IMG/VR virus record: IMGVR_UViG_3300009085_000043
Location: 1-44,652 of that record
Direction: 5' to 3' (one strand)
Source: a virus
DNA length: 44,652 nucleotides
The position numbers were made by a program, and so were the translations under genes. Shown here one piece after another: positions 1 to 6,535 of this stretch (the stretch's first letter is position 1; every line of letters starts with the position of its first letter). The notes under the pieces were generated by a model. That model was given only the letters and a program-made list of their open reading frames with translations, was not told where the DNA came from and did no database searches.

Positions 1-209
1 GAGGTCTCGTAGTTCTCAAGTTGAACTACGCCCATGTTTACGACACGAACAATCAACCCGTGGGTAATGAACGCCGGGCGCAACGCCCGAATGAAACCAG
101 CCTCGCTCGCAAAGGTATAGTTCAGGTTTCTGTTTTCTTCTTTCTGCACATAACCCACCTCGCCGTAAACCGCTTGAATTGCCTCGTACACTGACTTGTG
201 TTCTACCAC
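1..209 (-). CDS. erf: ERF-family ssDNA annealing recombinase, N-terminal part (cut by window edge)
   Basis: Starts at GTG 209 behind an AGGAGG site (215-220) and runs off the left edge; 69 codons are visible. The reading SVYEAIQAVYGEVGYVQKE, followed by LNYTFASEAGFIRALRPAF and then HGL, is the typical start of phage ERF single-strand annealing proteins, which pair complementary strands during recombination and genome circularisation. The missing C-terminal part is found at the other end of the window (44197-44652, same strand). Joining the two ends directly is out of frame and meets a TGA after six codons, so some bases are missing between them. Family assignment is from sequence pattern only. 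Confidence 0.85.
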   Translation of the reverse strand, partial: MVEHKSVYEAIQAVYGEVGYVQKEENRNLNYTFASEAGFIRALRPAFITHGLIVRVVNMGVVQLENYET

Positions 210-210
210 T

Positions 211-600
211 TTATCCTCCTTTATTTTCTCTGATTGATACAGTTGGATCACCAACCGTCTTGAATTTCTCGATTTCCGGGTGAGCCGTGGCGTAACCCTC
301 GAGCGCTTTTCCGTCCCAAGACGTGCGCCCTTTTGCAAACACCGCCTGGAGGTGAGTCGACTTTACACTGACGCCAGCAAAGAGGACTTCCCTCTTGATC
401 TCTTCCTCGAGAGCGGCAATCCCCTGGGCAAATTCCTCGTTCTTTGTGACAAATTCTTCGTCAATTTCAGCCCACTTATCCTTGATTTCCTGGGAAATAA
501 CAGTTTCTTTCAACTGTTCTTTCTGGCGTATCCGGTCAGCCAGAACCTTTTTCTTGCCGTACAATAACTCGAGTTTTTCTACTGTCTTTATAGTAAACAT
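211..600 (-). CDS. Conserved phage coiled-coil protein of the recombination cassette
   Basis: 129 residues, directly upstream of the ERF gene (1-base gap to its GTG). Residues 1-75 are charged and helical (KKVLADRIRQKEQL, then EEFVTKNEEFAQGIAALEEEIKRE). The C-terminal part, AVFAKGRTSWDGKALEGYA with HPEI and PTVSIR, is a pattern I recognise from phage proteins that travel with annealases, but I know no function for it. A role as recombinase partner or host-nuclease inhibitor (Gam-like) is inference from coiled coil plus position only. Confidence 0.75.
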   Translation of the reverse strand: MFTIKTVEKLELLYGKKKVLADRIRQKEQLKETVISQEIKDKWAEIDEEFVTKNEEFAQGIAALEEEIKREVLFAGVSVKSTHLQAVFAKGRTSWDGKALEGYATAHPEIEKFKTVGDPTVSIRENKGG

Positions 601-816
601 CTATCCTCCTTTTCTTTGTGCGTACAATCGATTGATCCTGCGGGATTTCTCTGCCATCTTCCGCTTGATCTTTGTGTGTTTGTCCTCTTTACCCCTCTCG
701 TAAGCAGGCATTGAGAGGTGACTCAAGAGAGTCTTTTGAGGACGCCTGGGCTTGATCCAAAAGAACCTGCGCCAGAGATTACTAAACCAGTTCCTAATTG
801 TGTAGAAAATATTCAT
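601..816 (-). CDS. Small basic hypothetical protein
   Basis: 71 residues from ATG 816, chosen because GGAGGT lies at 821-826; a longer reading from 870 lacks this site. The first 20 residues are aromatic and amphipathic (MNIFYTIRNWFSNLWRRFFW), the rest is strongly basic (KHTKIKRKMAEKSRR). It could associate with membrane or nucleic acid. No family recognised. Follows the Rep-like gene by 66 bases in the same transcription unit. Confidence 0.6.
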   Translation of the reverse strand: MNIFYTIRNWFSNLWRRFFWIKPRRPQKTLLSHLSMPAYERGKEDKHTKIKRKMAEKSRRINRLYAQRKGG

Positions 817-882
817 TATCACCTCCGTAAGAGCATAGTACAACTTTTTGAAATGCTTGTCAAGTGGCAAAGTTTGCCAATT

Positions 883-1716
883 TCACCGATTGATAATGTC
901 ATGGTATTTACTGTCTGCCCCGGGAACCCAACCTCTTGGCTCATTCTTCTTCTTGATCGGATCAGGAATACCATCACGGTACCACTCAAGCCATTTGTAC
1001 GCCTGTGGGTTATATCCCCTGGCGATCCATTCTGTGTAGCACTTCTTCAGCATCGGCATATCTGGACTGTCCCCAATGATCTCGATAATAAGATCAACAA
1101 TCGCCTTGTTCGGTTTCCGGTTCGTCACGGAATAGAACGCCGAATAAGCCACGTGCCCAAACCTGGGGTCTGAAAACTTCTTGGGCTTGTACTCGTCAAC
1201 AAAAGACTGGGGTAGATCAGCCTCGTTATTGAATGGTTCGTACTGGGTCTCTGCGACAGCAGATAGATTATTCTCTGTTGTAGTCTCTGTAGTATTCTCT
1301 GTATTACTTATTAACGACATGGGGATTCCCTTGTTCGCCACATGGTCATTCCCCATCTCCCGAGATGGGGATTCCCCATCTCGGGGATTGCGTAAGGCGC
1401 TCCATAATTCGTCAAGTACATCAATCTCTACCCTGTACCACATTTCGTGATCTATTTTTCTGTATTTTTCAACAAGCAGTCCTGCGTTCACCAGTTTCTT
1501 GCGTGCAGTTCTTTGTTCCTCGTAAGACAGGCTGGTTTCATTTTCTATTTCAAAAACGGTCTTGTATAGCCATCCGTCTTTATTCGCCTGTTTACCTACC
1601 CAATAAAGGAATTGGCAGAGAAGTATTGTCGCCGTAGCGCTGCCGGTTATCTTCCGAAGCCCAGGGTAAAACGCAACTGGTCTGCCAAGATCAAACAATA
1701 TTTCACTTGGTTTCAC
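883..1716 (-). CDS. Winged-helix replication initiator-like protein
   Basis: 277 residues from GTG 1716 (GAGGAG lies 7 bases upstream; an in-frame TTG at 1731 has no better site). Residues about 10-110 read like the N-terminal winged helix of phage/plasmid Rep proteins: KITGSATATILLCQFLYWV, then GWLYKTVFEIENETSLSYEEQ and RKKLVNAGLL. A Thr/Asn-rich linker follows, then a C-terminal helical part (MLKKCYTEWIARGYNPQAYKWLEWY). Such proteins bind the origin and recruit host helicase. The gene overlaps the end of its upstream neighbour by 14 bases. Function is inferred from fold pattern and from the neighbouring ERF and ssb genes. Confidence 0.7.
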   Translation of the reverse strand: MKPSEILFDLGRPVAFYPGLRKITGSATATILLCQFLYWVGKQANKDGWLYKTVFEIENETSLSYEEQRTARKKLVNAGLLVEKYRKIDHEMWYRVEIDVLDELWSALRNPRDGESPSREMGNDHVANKGIPMSLISNTENTTETTTENNLSAVAETQYEPFNNEADLPQSFVDEYKPKKFSDPRFGHVAYSAFYSVTNRKPNKAIVDLIIEIIGDSPDMPMLKKCYTEWIARGYNPQAYKWLEWYRDGIPDPIKKKNEPRGWVPGADSKYHDIINR

Positions 1717-2197
1717 TGTTGATCTCCTCAAATATATTCACAGCAAGAACTATCCCACGGCTATAGTAATCACCAGTACGGAATGGGTGCTCGATCCACT
1801 CAATGACGTACTGTTTACTCTTCAGAATACAGAGGACGTCAATAAGTTTCTGGGAGACTTCTACTTTTTGCCGCCGCTGTATTTCCTTCATGTATTTTTC
1901 CTCTTGCTCAATAACGGAACTCCAGCGAAATTCACTACCAATCATCTGTACAAAGCGTAGGCGATCACTTCCCCGGTAGTAGTACACGTGAGTTCTGTCC
2001 AGGAGGTCTTTGTAGGAATATTCGTAATGATGCTTTGTAAGTCTTGGCATGCCTTTGGTATACTCGCACGAAAAACATTTGCGAGCAGCAAAGTTATATA
2101 TAACCGGTTCTGGAATAACAATCTCTTGCAGGGACATGTCGCCCAAATCCAAAATCCTTTGATCTGCTATCCCTCCGTACAGAATACATTTACTCAT
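1703..2197 (-). CDS. Hypothetical protein
   Basis: 164 residues with a clear GGAGGA site before ATG 2197. It carries a CFSCEY motif near residue 40 that could bind metal, but there is no second cysteine pair, so a zinc finger is not supported. Residues 80-125 are helical and charged. Not recognised. Lies between a 150-residue unknown and the Rep-like gene, in the transcription unit that starts at the divergent promoter near 2690. Confidence 0.65.
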   Translation of the reverse strand: MSKCILYGGIADQRILDLGDMSLQEIVIPEPVIYNFAARKCFSCEYTKGMPRLTKHHYEYSYKDLLDRTHVYYYRGSDRLRFVQMIGSEFRWSSVIEQEEKYMKEIQRRQKVEVSQKLIDVLCILKSKQYVIEWIEHPFRTGDYYSRGIVLAVNIFEEINSETK

Positions 2198-2205
2198 TTT
2201 TCCTC

Positions 2206-2658
2206 CTATGGTAGTTTATAATTATCTCTTTGCTCGTCGTCCTCGTTGATCCCCTTTGACCAATTTCTCGGCACCCTAAACGGTTTGTCCATCCTTGTAC
2301 CATCCTCTCGTAGGGTAAGTGCACTGAAAGACGTGACCATATTGTAATGACCATTCCCTGCCCATGTTTGATTTCTGGCGGTAGCGTCACACGACTCATG
2401 GTATTCGTTTCCGTCCTTGTCCTCTACAACAATTCCCTGCATAGTATTCCCCCAACTTTCGGTAATAAAGTAATCCTTGAATTTAACCTTTACCTCAAAG
2501 TCAATGACATCTGCCCAATGCTCAAACCCGTACTGGTCTGTGTACCCATTCTTTCGGTAGTCTGTGTGGTACAGCGTAAACCAGCCACGTTTCTGATACC
2601 ATTCCCTTGTTTTGGCAAAGTCCTTCTCAAGTTCTTTTGCTTTCTCGATGATGTTCAT
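2206..2658 (-). CDS. Hypothetical protein, first gene of the left minus operon
   Basis: 150 residues from ATG 2658 (AGGAGG at 2663-2668; the longer frame up to 2709 would run into the promoter). Mixed composition with many Trp/Tyr residues (TREWYQKRGWFTLYHTDY), then a likely beta-rich C-terminal part. No family recognised. It is the first gene downstream of the -35/-10 pair at 2711-2716/2688-2693. Confidence 0.65.
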   Translation of the reverse strand: MNIIEKAKELEKDFAKTREWYQKRGWFTLYHTDYRKNGYTDQYGFEHWADVIDFEVKVKFKDYFITESWGNTMQGIVVEDKDGNEYHESCDATARNQTWAGNGHYNMVTSFSALTLREDGTRMDKPFRVPRNWSKGINEDDEQRDNYKLP

Positions 2659-2687
2659 ATATCCTCCTTTCTCTAACCTCCAAGAAC

Positions 2688-2716
2688 ATAGTACTCCAAT
2701 CAATTTCAAAAGTCAA
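2688..2716 (-). promoter_or_regulatory. Sigma-70 type promoter, minus strand (left operon)
   Basis: Reading the minus strand: TTGACT (2716-2711), 17-base spacer, TACTAT (2693-2688). Both boxes match 5 of 6 or nearly so, and the spacer is ideal. Transcription would begin near 2681, about 20 bases before the start codon at 2658. It is face-to-face with the plus-strand promoter at 2729. Confidence 0.75.
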
Positions 2717-2728
2717 TACCCAAACCCC

Positions 2729-2757
2729 TTGACAATCAAAATAAAAAGTTGTAGTAT
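2729..2757 (+). promoter_or_regulatory. Sigma-70 type promoter, plus strand (ssb operon)
   Basis: TTGACA (2729-2734), 17-base spacer, TAGTAT (2752-2757); start near 2764, followed by GGAGGA at 2777-2782 and ATG 2786. This is the best consensus promoter in the window. Its -35 lies only 12 bases from the -35 of the divergent promoter, so one regulator could control both. Confidence 0.8.
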
Positions 2758-2785
2758 GAGAGAAACCACTTGAAACGGAGGAAAA

Positions 2786-3001
2786 ATGTATCAGACAGTA
2801 GATTTCGGTAGCATAAAGTTGTTTGGCAAGGGCATTGACTATTGGGCTGAACTGGACGCAAGAGCGCAGAACCTGAATGTTGAAAGCCTGATAAAAGAAA
2901 ATGTTGAACTCAAAAAGACAATAGCCCATTACGAAAACATAATGATTGAATATGTGCCCCCCGGTAATGGAAAATTCGCTGGAATAAAGGAGGAAAAATG
3001 A
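2786..3001 (+). CDS. Small hypothetical protein with C-terminal helix
   Basis: 71 residues, GGAGGA seven bases before ATG 2786. A coiled-coil stretch (NVESLIKENVELKKTIAHYENIM) covers residues 31-53. First gene of a three-gene plus operon that ends with ssb; its stop overlaps the next start (ATGA). Function not recognised; an early role is plausible from the strong promoter. Confidence 0.65.
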   Translation: MYQTVDFGSIKLFGKGIDYWAELDARAQNLNVESLIKENVELKKTIAHYENIMIEYVPPGNGKFAGIKEEK

Positions 3002-3483
3002 TTGAAAAACTGTTAGAGTACAAGCACAAAGAAATAAGGTATATGTTTTTCCGAGACGACAGGTTCACCTTCGTCCACGGAAGAATTGTTGACGATAAAG
3101 GAGACCCCCACATTATGCTCGGCGGCGCCTTTTGTACCCGTGAGGACGAGTACCGGGTTGACGTCGGGTGCCACGTAGCCCTGGAGCGGTTCTGTAAGAA
3201 CTTGCACCTGGATCGAGAAGATCGTGTCGGGCTACATAAAGCCCTTGACTTCTACCTTGCAGAGGACGGGTTCAAGAAGGAACGTGAAAAGGCGATAAAA
3301 GAAATGAAGGCACGGTTTGAAAGAGAAGTTCCTTTTTGTATCGGATATCCTGGTATTCTTATTGAAAGAGAAGTTGTCAGTGCGCTATACAATCTCAATC
3401 TTGATCCAGGAAAGGACTTCAAGTTTATTGTAAGAATGGGTCTGCCACGTTTTGGAAAGAAAGGAACTCCCCCATGCCTATAA
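2998..3483 (+). CDS. Hypothetical protein, ssb operon
   Basis: 161 residues, started by an ATGA overlap with the previous gene and a GGAGGA site. The N-terminal half looks beta-rich (YMFFRDDRFTFVHGRIVDD), the C-terminal half helical and basic. Not recognised. Its last 10 bases overlap the start of ssb, so the two are probably translationally coupled. Confidence 0.65.
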   Translation: MIEKLLEYKHKEIRYMFFRDDRFTFVHGRIVDDKGDPHIMLGGAFCTREDEYRVDVGCHVALERFCKNLHLDREDRVGLHKALDFYLAEDGFKKEREKAIKEMKARFEREVPFCIGYPGILIEREVVSALYNLNLDPGKDFKFIVRMGLPRFGKKGTPPCL

Positions 3484-3806
3484 ACCAAGTTCTAACTGGT
3501 TGGATACAGAAGGATTTTGCCCTTCGGTACACCCCAACAGGGAAAGCCGTAATGGGTTTTTCAATTGCAACCCCAGCCGGGGAAGAGGTAAACGAAGATA
3601 CCGGCGAGAAAAAGAAAGTCTACACTTACGTTCGCTGCACCGCCTGGAATGAATTGGCAGAGGATGTGAACGATAACTACAAAGACGGTGACCTGGTTGA
3701 GATCAAAGGAATACTCAAGTACGGAAAACCATGGACTCCGAAGAACTCTGACGAACCAAGATCAAGTATCGAGTTCACCTTTTTCGAGATCATCCACGTA
3801 AAGTAA
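3474..3806 (+). CDS. ssb: Single-stranded DNA-binding protein
   Basis: 110 residues. The pattern MPINQVLTGWIQKDFALRY, FSIAT, TYVRCTAWNELAEDV, GDLVEIKGILKYGKPW and FFEIIHV is the OB fold of SSB proteins; residues 1-110 are nearly all fold. It coats ssDNA during replication and recombination, and would work with the ERF protein and RusA encoded elsewhere in the window. It has no acidic C-terminal tail of the DDDIPF type, so the usual docking site for host replication proteins is missing. An intrinsic terminator follows 23 bases after the stop. Confidence 0.85.
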   Translation: MPINQVLTGWIQKDFALRYTPTGKAVMGFSIATPAGEEVNEDTGEKKKVYTYVRCTAWNELAEDVNDNYKDGDLVEIKGILKYGKPWTPKNSDEPRSSIEFTFFEIIHVK

Positions 3807-3820
3807 ACGACAGCACATAA

Positions 3821-3885
3821 TACAAAAAGCCCAGCGCTGCTGGGCTTTTCAATATGGGAGAGAGTGCGGAGGTCACCCACTCCCA
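3821..3885 (-). ncRNA. Candidate short structured RNA antisense to the ssb 3' flank
   Basis: A minus-strand extended -10 (TGCTATAAT, 3899-3891) would start RNA near 3885, and the U5 side of the ssb terminator would end it near 3821. The product is about 65 nt: a 5' hairpin closed by TGGGAG/CTCCCA (3885-3880 with 3860-3855), then the terminator hairpin. There is no ribosome binding site and no gene downstream on this strand. Inferred from promoter, structure and terminator only; it could instead be an unused promoter. Confidence 0.4.
3824..3850. terminator. Bidirectional intrinsic terminator after ssb
   Basis: Perfect 7-bp stem GCCCAGC (3829-3835) / GCTGGGC (3839-3845) with a 3-base loop. T4 follows on the plus strand; a run of five A precedes it, giving U5 on the minus strand. 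It ends the ssb operon and could also stop a minus-strand transcript starting near 3885. Confidence 0.85.
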
Positions 3886-3890
3886 CAAAT

Positions 3891-3899
3891 ATTATAGCA
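3891..3899 (-). promoter_or_regulatory. Extended -10 promoter, minus strand
   Basis: Minus strand reads TGCTATAAT, a perfect TATAAT with the TGn extension, and AAACAA six bases further upstream. There is no good -35. It resembles the extended -10 elements at 29342, 15917 and 6147. It faces the ssb terminator, so only a short RNA would result. Confidence 0.45.
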
Positions 3900-3926
3900 C
3901 AGTTTGTTTACATCTTTTGGCGAATA

Positions 3927-3951
3927 TATACAAACTGCGCCACTTTGTATA
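3927..3951. repeat. Inverted repeat TATACAAA / TTTGTATA
   Basis: Perfect 8-bp arms (3927-3934 and 3944-3951) separated by 9 bases, the geometry of a dimeric repressor operator. It lies just upstream of the extended -10 at 3891-3899 on the minus strand, in the position where a regulator could act. Confidence 0.55.
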
Positions 3952-4067
3952 CATTGGATGAACTGATACGATCCGGCTGGCATATCGTAAAATGGCTATA
4001 AATGCGATATATAGCCTGTACGCCTATATAGGGTAATGTACATAAAGTGTCTATTATCGTACGTGCT

Positions 4068-4114
4068 GTTATTATCATGTGACATTTTTGCCGTTTTTGT
4101 TACATGATAATAAC
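4068..4114. repeat. Long inverted repeat with GATAAT cores
   Basis: Arms of 13 perfect bases (GTTATTATCATGT, 4068-4080, with 4102-4114), extending to 16 bases with one mismatch, around a T-rich 15-base loop (4084-4098). It would form a strong cruciform or RNA hairpin; no terminator-like T run follows. The most striking hairpin of the block. Confidence 0.7.
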
Positions 4115-4164
4115 AAATGAACTGCAGGTCGGGTTTAATTCGGCTTCGGTATCAAATCTCGTAA

Positions 4165-4193
4165 CCCGTCACTAATAGCGACAAAGTGACGGG
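4165..4193. repeat. Inverted repeat CCCGTCAC / GTGACGGG
   Basis: Perfect 8-bp arms 4165-4172 and 4186-4193 with a 13-base loop. A further AAACCCGTC copy lies about 20 bases downstream (near 4212-4220). Part of the palindrome cluster of the non-coding block. Confidence 0.55.
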
Positions 4194-4449
4194 ACGCCAA
4201 ATCATAAAACAAAACCCGTCCAAATAAGGAAATCGTGATTATTATAACCTGGATTATTATCGTACTATTCTGCTGGTCAACCTGAAATCTCGTAATCCTC
4301 CTCCGTAATTTCAACAGATGTTGAAACAGTCACTACATTGAAATCCTGGCGATAATATACAAATGAATAATGGTCAATATGTTGACCCGTATTATCAAAA
4401 AACACGGATAATGGTCAATCTATTGCACTTTATTATCCTTATTGATAAC

Positions 4450-4479
4450 GTAATGCAGTGTACATGTACACCGCATTAC
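4450..4479. repeat. 30-base palindrome centred on GTGTACATGTACAC
   Basis: Core GTGTACATGTACAC (4458-4471) is a perfect palindrome; outside one A/C mismatch the symmetry continues with GTAATGC/GCATTAC, giving a 30-base palindrome. Such symmetry without loop suggests a protein-binding site. A related TGTACAT lies near 4038. Confidence 0.7.
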
Positions 4480-4483
4480 CTAT

Positions 4484-4521
4484 AAATTAGGTTATATCAC
4501 CTAAAAATTAGGTTATGTCAC
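4484..4521. repeat. Two tandem 17-base repeats, 21-base pitch
   Basis: AAATTAGGTTATRTCAC occurs at 4484-4500 and 4505-4521 with one difference. A 21-base pitch puts both copies on the same DNA face, as in iterons. The second copy runs four bases into the end of the following minus gene. Confidence 0.6.
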
Positions 4522-4763
4522 TCTTCAGACTCGAACTCTGGGCACTCGATCACTGGGGTAGTGACGTTGTAAGCCAGGCACAGAGAAAAGTTGAGTTGTG
4601 CGATCTCACAATTATCTTTCTCGCCAGGCTTGAAGAATTTGCAGTGATTATGGCACAGACAAAACTCCCTGTGCCTACCCTTCGTTTCTGCAAACGTGCT
4701 GACTTCGCCATCGTGATGAACGTACTTTACCGTTTCCTTGTGTTCGTCAAGAAACCTTGCCAT
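4518..4763 (-). CDS. Small cysteine-rich, probable metal-binding protein
   Basis: 81 residues, strong AGGAGG site before ATG 4763. Cysteines at FCLCHNHCKFF, DNCEIAQ, FSLCLAY and IECPEF (about residues 35, 37, 41, 52, 62 and 74) form a spacing typical of small metal-binding phage proteins ending in a C-P-x-F motif. Function unknown. It lies 13 bases after the metallophosphoesterase gene and is probably co-transcribed with it. Confidence 0.7.
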   Translation of the reverse strand: MARFLDEHKETVKYVHHDGEVSTFAETKGRHREFCLCHNHCKFFKPGEKDNCEIAQLNFSLCLAYNVTTPVIECPEFESEE

Positions 4764-4776
4764 ATTATCCTCCTTT

Positions 4777-6123
4777 CTACTCCATATCAGGTAGAGCCGT
4801 GTATTGGGCAGCCAAACCCATATCCTTACTCCAAAGGAATGACTCGCTCGCCCTTATTGATCTGTACCCGCTGTTGAACGTCCAGGCGTCAAACGCAACG
4901 AGTGATCTGATTATACGAACAACCATGCCGCTGCTCTCGTCTGCCATTGGGATAAGGTCTTTCTTGTGGTGCTTGTCACCAGTGTGCCATTCCCTATATT
5001 TTGTACTTGCCCAAAGATCAGGCTGATCGTACGCCATAATAAACGGGAGTTTCTCAAGTTTTATATCTGCGCCATGAGTAAACCCAAGTAGTGTGTTCCC
5101 ATGACTATAATACTTTGTTCCCATAGCATCATTGTTGATCGTCACGTCCTTACTGTTGTGGTACCAGGACTCCAGGGAGTCCCCCAGATAGAAAGCCCTT
5201 TGTTGATCGTGGTTCCCGGGAATAATAAGAACATCAACCGGGGCGATCTGGCTGCAGGTGTCGATCATCCAAACACACAACTCCCGCCCTTTTCTGAATG
5301 TTTTTTGCCACCTGGTGTCCTCTTGCTGCGGAGTACCGTTGGTAGTCGTATTAAATTTATTATCAACATTGAAAAAGTCGTTCCCCATCGGGAACAGTAT
5401 TCTCTCGATAGGCATTTCTTTTACGTAATATAAGAGTTTCATAAGAGAGGACTTTATTGCCTTGGTAGCCAGTTTTATATCGTAACTATCGCCGCTCTCT
5501 TCGTCCCAGGTCAACCTGCCAAAATGCACGTCAAACATGGCGATCTCGTACAACATGCCTTTTTCTTGTTTTGGGTAATTGATCTTTTTGTACACCGGTG
5601 CAAACCTTTTTGCATCCTCGATCATATCCCGGATCGCATTGTGGGCATCGGCGGTTTTTTTCTTGATAAACCGTACCTCTATTCTGTAAAGAGGAACAAT
5701 CAACATCTTACCAGAATCCCTTACTCTTCCGTGAGTAGTGTGCCCGTCCTCCACGTCCCACTCTACCTGCCGATCCTTCCGGTACCCCTCTGACGTACTG
5801 ACCCGGAACCGCTCTATTTCCCAAGTGTCCAGGTCTATTTTGAACTGGTTGATTATGTCGTCTTTCGACAACATTCTCTTTGAAGAACAGATTATATTTA
5901 TAAACCCGTCCCCCTGGGTGTAATCTGTTTTTTCACTGTCAGGATCAACCACTGTTTTTTGTGATCCGTTTTTAGACTTTGATCCATACTCCCTTCTGTA
6001 TGCGTCCCGAGCGCCTTCCCCGCTTATGCCAAATTCCTTTCCAATCTCCTCCCATGTCGTGCTCGTTGTTTCTTTTAGTTCTCTCAATTGTTCAAGTTGT
6101 GTCGATGTTAGATTTATTTTCAC
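4777..6123 (-). CDS. Calcineurin-like metallophosphoesterase with N-terminal HTH
   Basis: 448 residues, GTG start at 6123 with GGAGG four bases upstream. Metal-ligand motifs stand in family order: DVH (198-200), GND (247-249), GNHD (303-306), GFTHG (347-351) and HTGDKHHKK (380-388). Residues 5-45 look like a helix-turn-helix (STTWEEIGKEFGISGEGARDAY). Related phage enzymes resemble SbcD/Mre11-type nucleases, but a phosphatase role is equally possible. Driven by its own extended -10 promoter; followed by a small Cys-rich gene. The HTH-phosphoesterase union suggests action on DNA. Confidence 0.85.
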   Translation of the reverse strand: MKINLTSTQLEQLRELKETTSTTWEEIGKEFGISGEGARDAYRREYGSKSKNGSQKTVVDPDSEKTDYTQGDGFINIICSSKRMLSKDDIINQFKIDLDTWEIERFRVSTSEGYRKDRQVEWDVEDGHTTHGRVRDSGKMLIVPLYRIEVRFIKKKTADAHNAIRDMIEDAKRFAPVYKKINYPKQEKGMLYEIAMFDVHFGRLTWDEESGDSYDIKLATKAIKSSLMKLLYYVKEMPIERILFPMGNDFFNVDNKFNTTTNGTPQQEDTRWQKTFRKGRELCVWMIDTCSQIAPVDVLIIPGNHDQQRAFYLGDSLESWYHNSKDVTINNDAMGTKYYSHGNTLLGFTHGADIKLEKLPFIMAYDQPDLWASTKYREWHTGDKHHKKDLIPMADESSGMVVRIIRSLVAFDAWTFNSGYRSIRASESFLWSKDMGLAAQYTALPDME

Positions 6124-6146
6124 AATGCCTCCATGTGGAATACTAT

Positions 6147-6155
6147 ACTATACCA
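6147..6155 (-). promoter_or_regulatory. Extended -10 promoter for the metallophosphoesterase
   Basis: Minus strand reads TGGTATAGT (6155-6147), 24 bases before the GTG start at 6123. TATAGT matches TATAAT in 5 of 6 and carries the TGn extension like the elements at 29342 and 15917; no clear -35 and no AGAAACAAT box here. Confidence 0.5.
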
Positions 6156-6184
6156 CACATAAATGTATAGGATAAACCAACTGA

Positions 6185-6535
6185 TTATTGTTGTTCTAAA
6201 ACGATCTCTTCTTTAGTTCGTTTCTTGGCAGGAATACCACCGTAAGACTCTACCTGTTTTCCACGGCGTTCTGCCAAGTCCCTGTAGATCAAGTTCTCTT
6301 CCTCGAGGGACGAAACACGACACTCAAGACCTTTTATTGCAAACTCGTACTCTGCCTTCATATCAGCCTTCGCCTCTTTAGCCTCTTGTGCAGCCAGTTT
6401 TGCAGCCTCCATATATGACTTCGCTGCGCTGGCGTCCAAGTTTCTCATTTCAGACGGGCGTTTCAATAATGGGAGGAGAATAGCAACAACTGCCCCTGCG
6501 ATACCAACTATGCCAGTGATAAGTTCGATGTTCAT
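6185..6535 (-). CDS. Membrane-anchored coiled-coil protein, spanin- or holin-accessory-like
   Basis: 116 residues. One N-terminal membrane segment (IVGIAGAVVAILLPLL, about residues 8-25) and then a long charged coiled coil (AKLAAQEAKEAKADMKAEYEFA to about residue 90). Its ATG overlaps the stop of the three-helix holin candidate (ATGA). Topology and place after holin and endolysin suggest a lysis accessory such as an inner-membrane spanin, but no partner outer lipoprotein was found, so this is inference. Confidence 0.6.
   Translation of the reverse strand: MNIELITGIVGIAGAVVAILLPLLKRPSEMRNLDASAAKSYMEAAKLAAQEAKEAKADMKAEYEFAIKGLECRVSSLEEENLIYRDLAERRGKQVESYGGIPAKKRTKEEIVLEQQ

Larger units (their letters stand above)
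3900..4517. other. AT-rich non-coding block, origin or control region candidate
   Basis: About 620 bases with no gene-like reading frame on either strand, lying between the ssb terminator and a minus gene cluster. It is AT-rich and packed with inverted repeats (3927-3951, 4068-4114, 4165-4193, 4372-4387, 4450-4479), a 17-base direct repeat (4484-4521) and eight copies of ATTATC/GATAAT between 4053 and 4437. I see no DnaA box of the TTATCCACA type and no tRNA. The structure fits a replication origin recognised by the Rep-like protein, or a dense operator region. Confidence 0.5.

Noticed and set aside
3677-3886. 69-codon minus frame antisense to ssb
   Set aside because: No ribosome site; it covers the terminator and the antisense of a real gene. 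The promoter in front is better explained by a short RNA.
3900-4517. tRNA gene in the non-coding block
   Set aside because: No cloverleaf, no T-loop consensus TTCGANTC and no CCA end found in this block.
4484-4521. CRISPR-like direct repeats
   Set aside because: Only two 17-base copies with a 4-base interval, no spacers and no cas genes; iterons are more likely.
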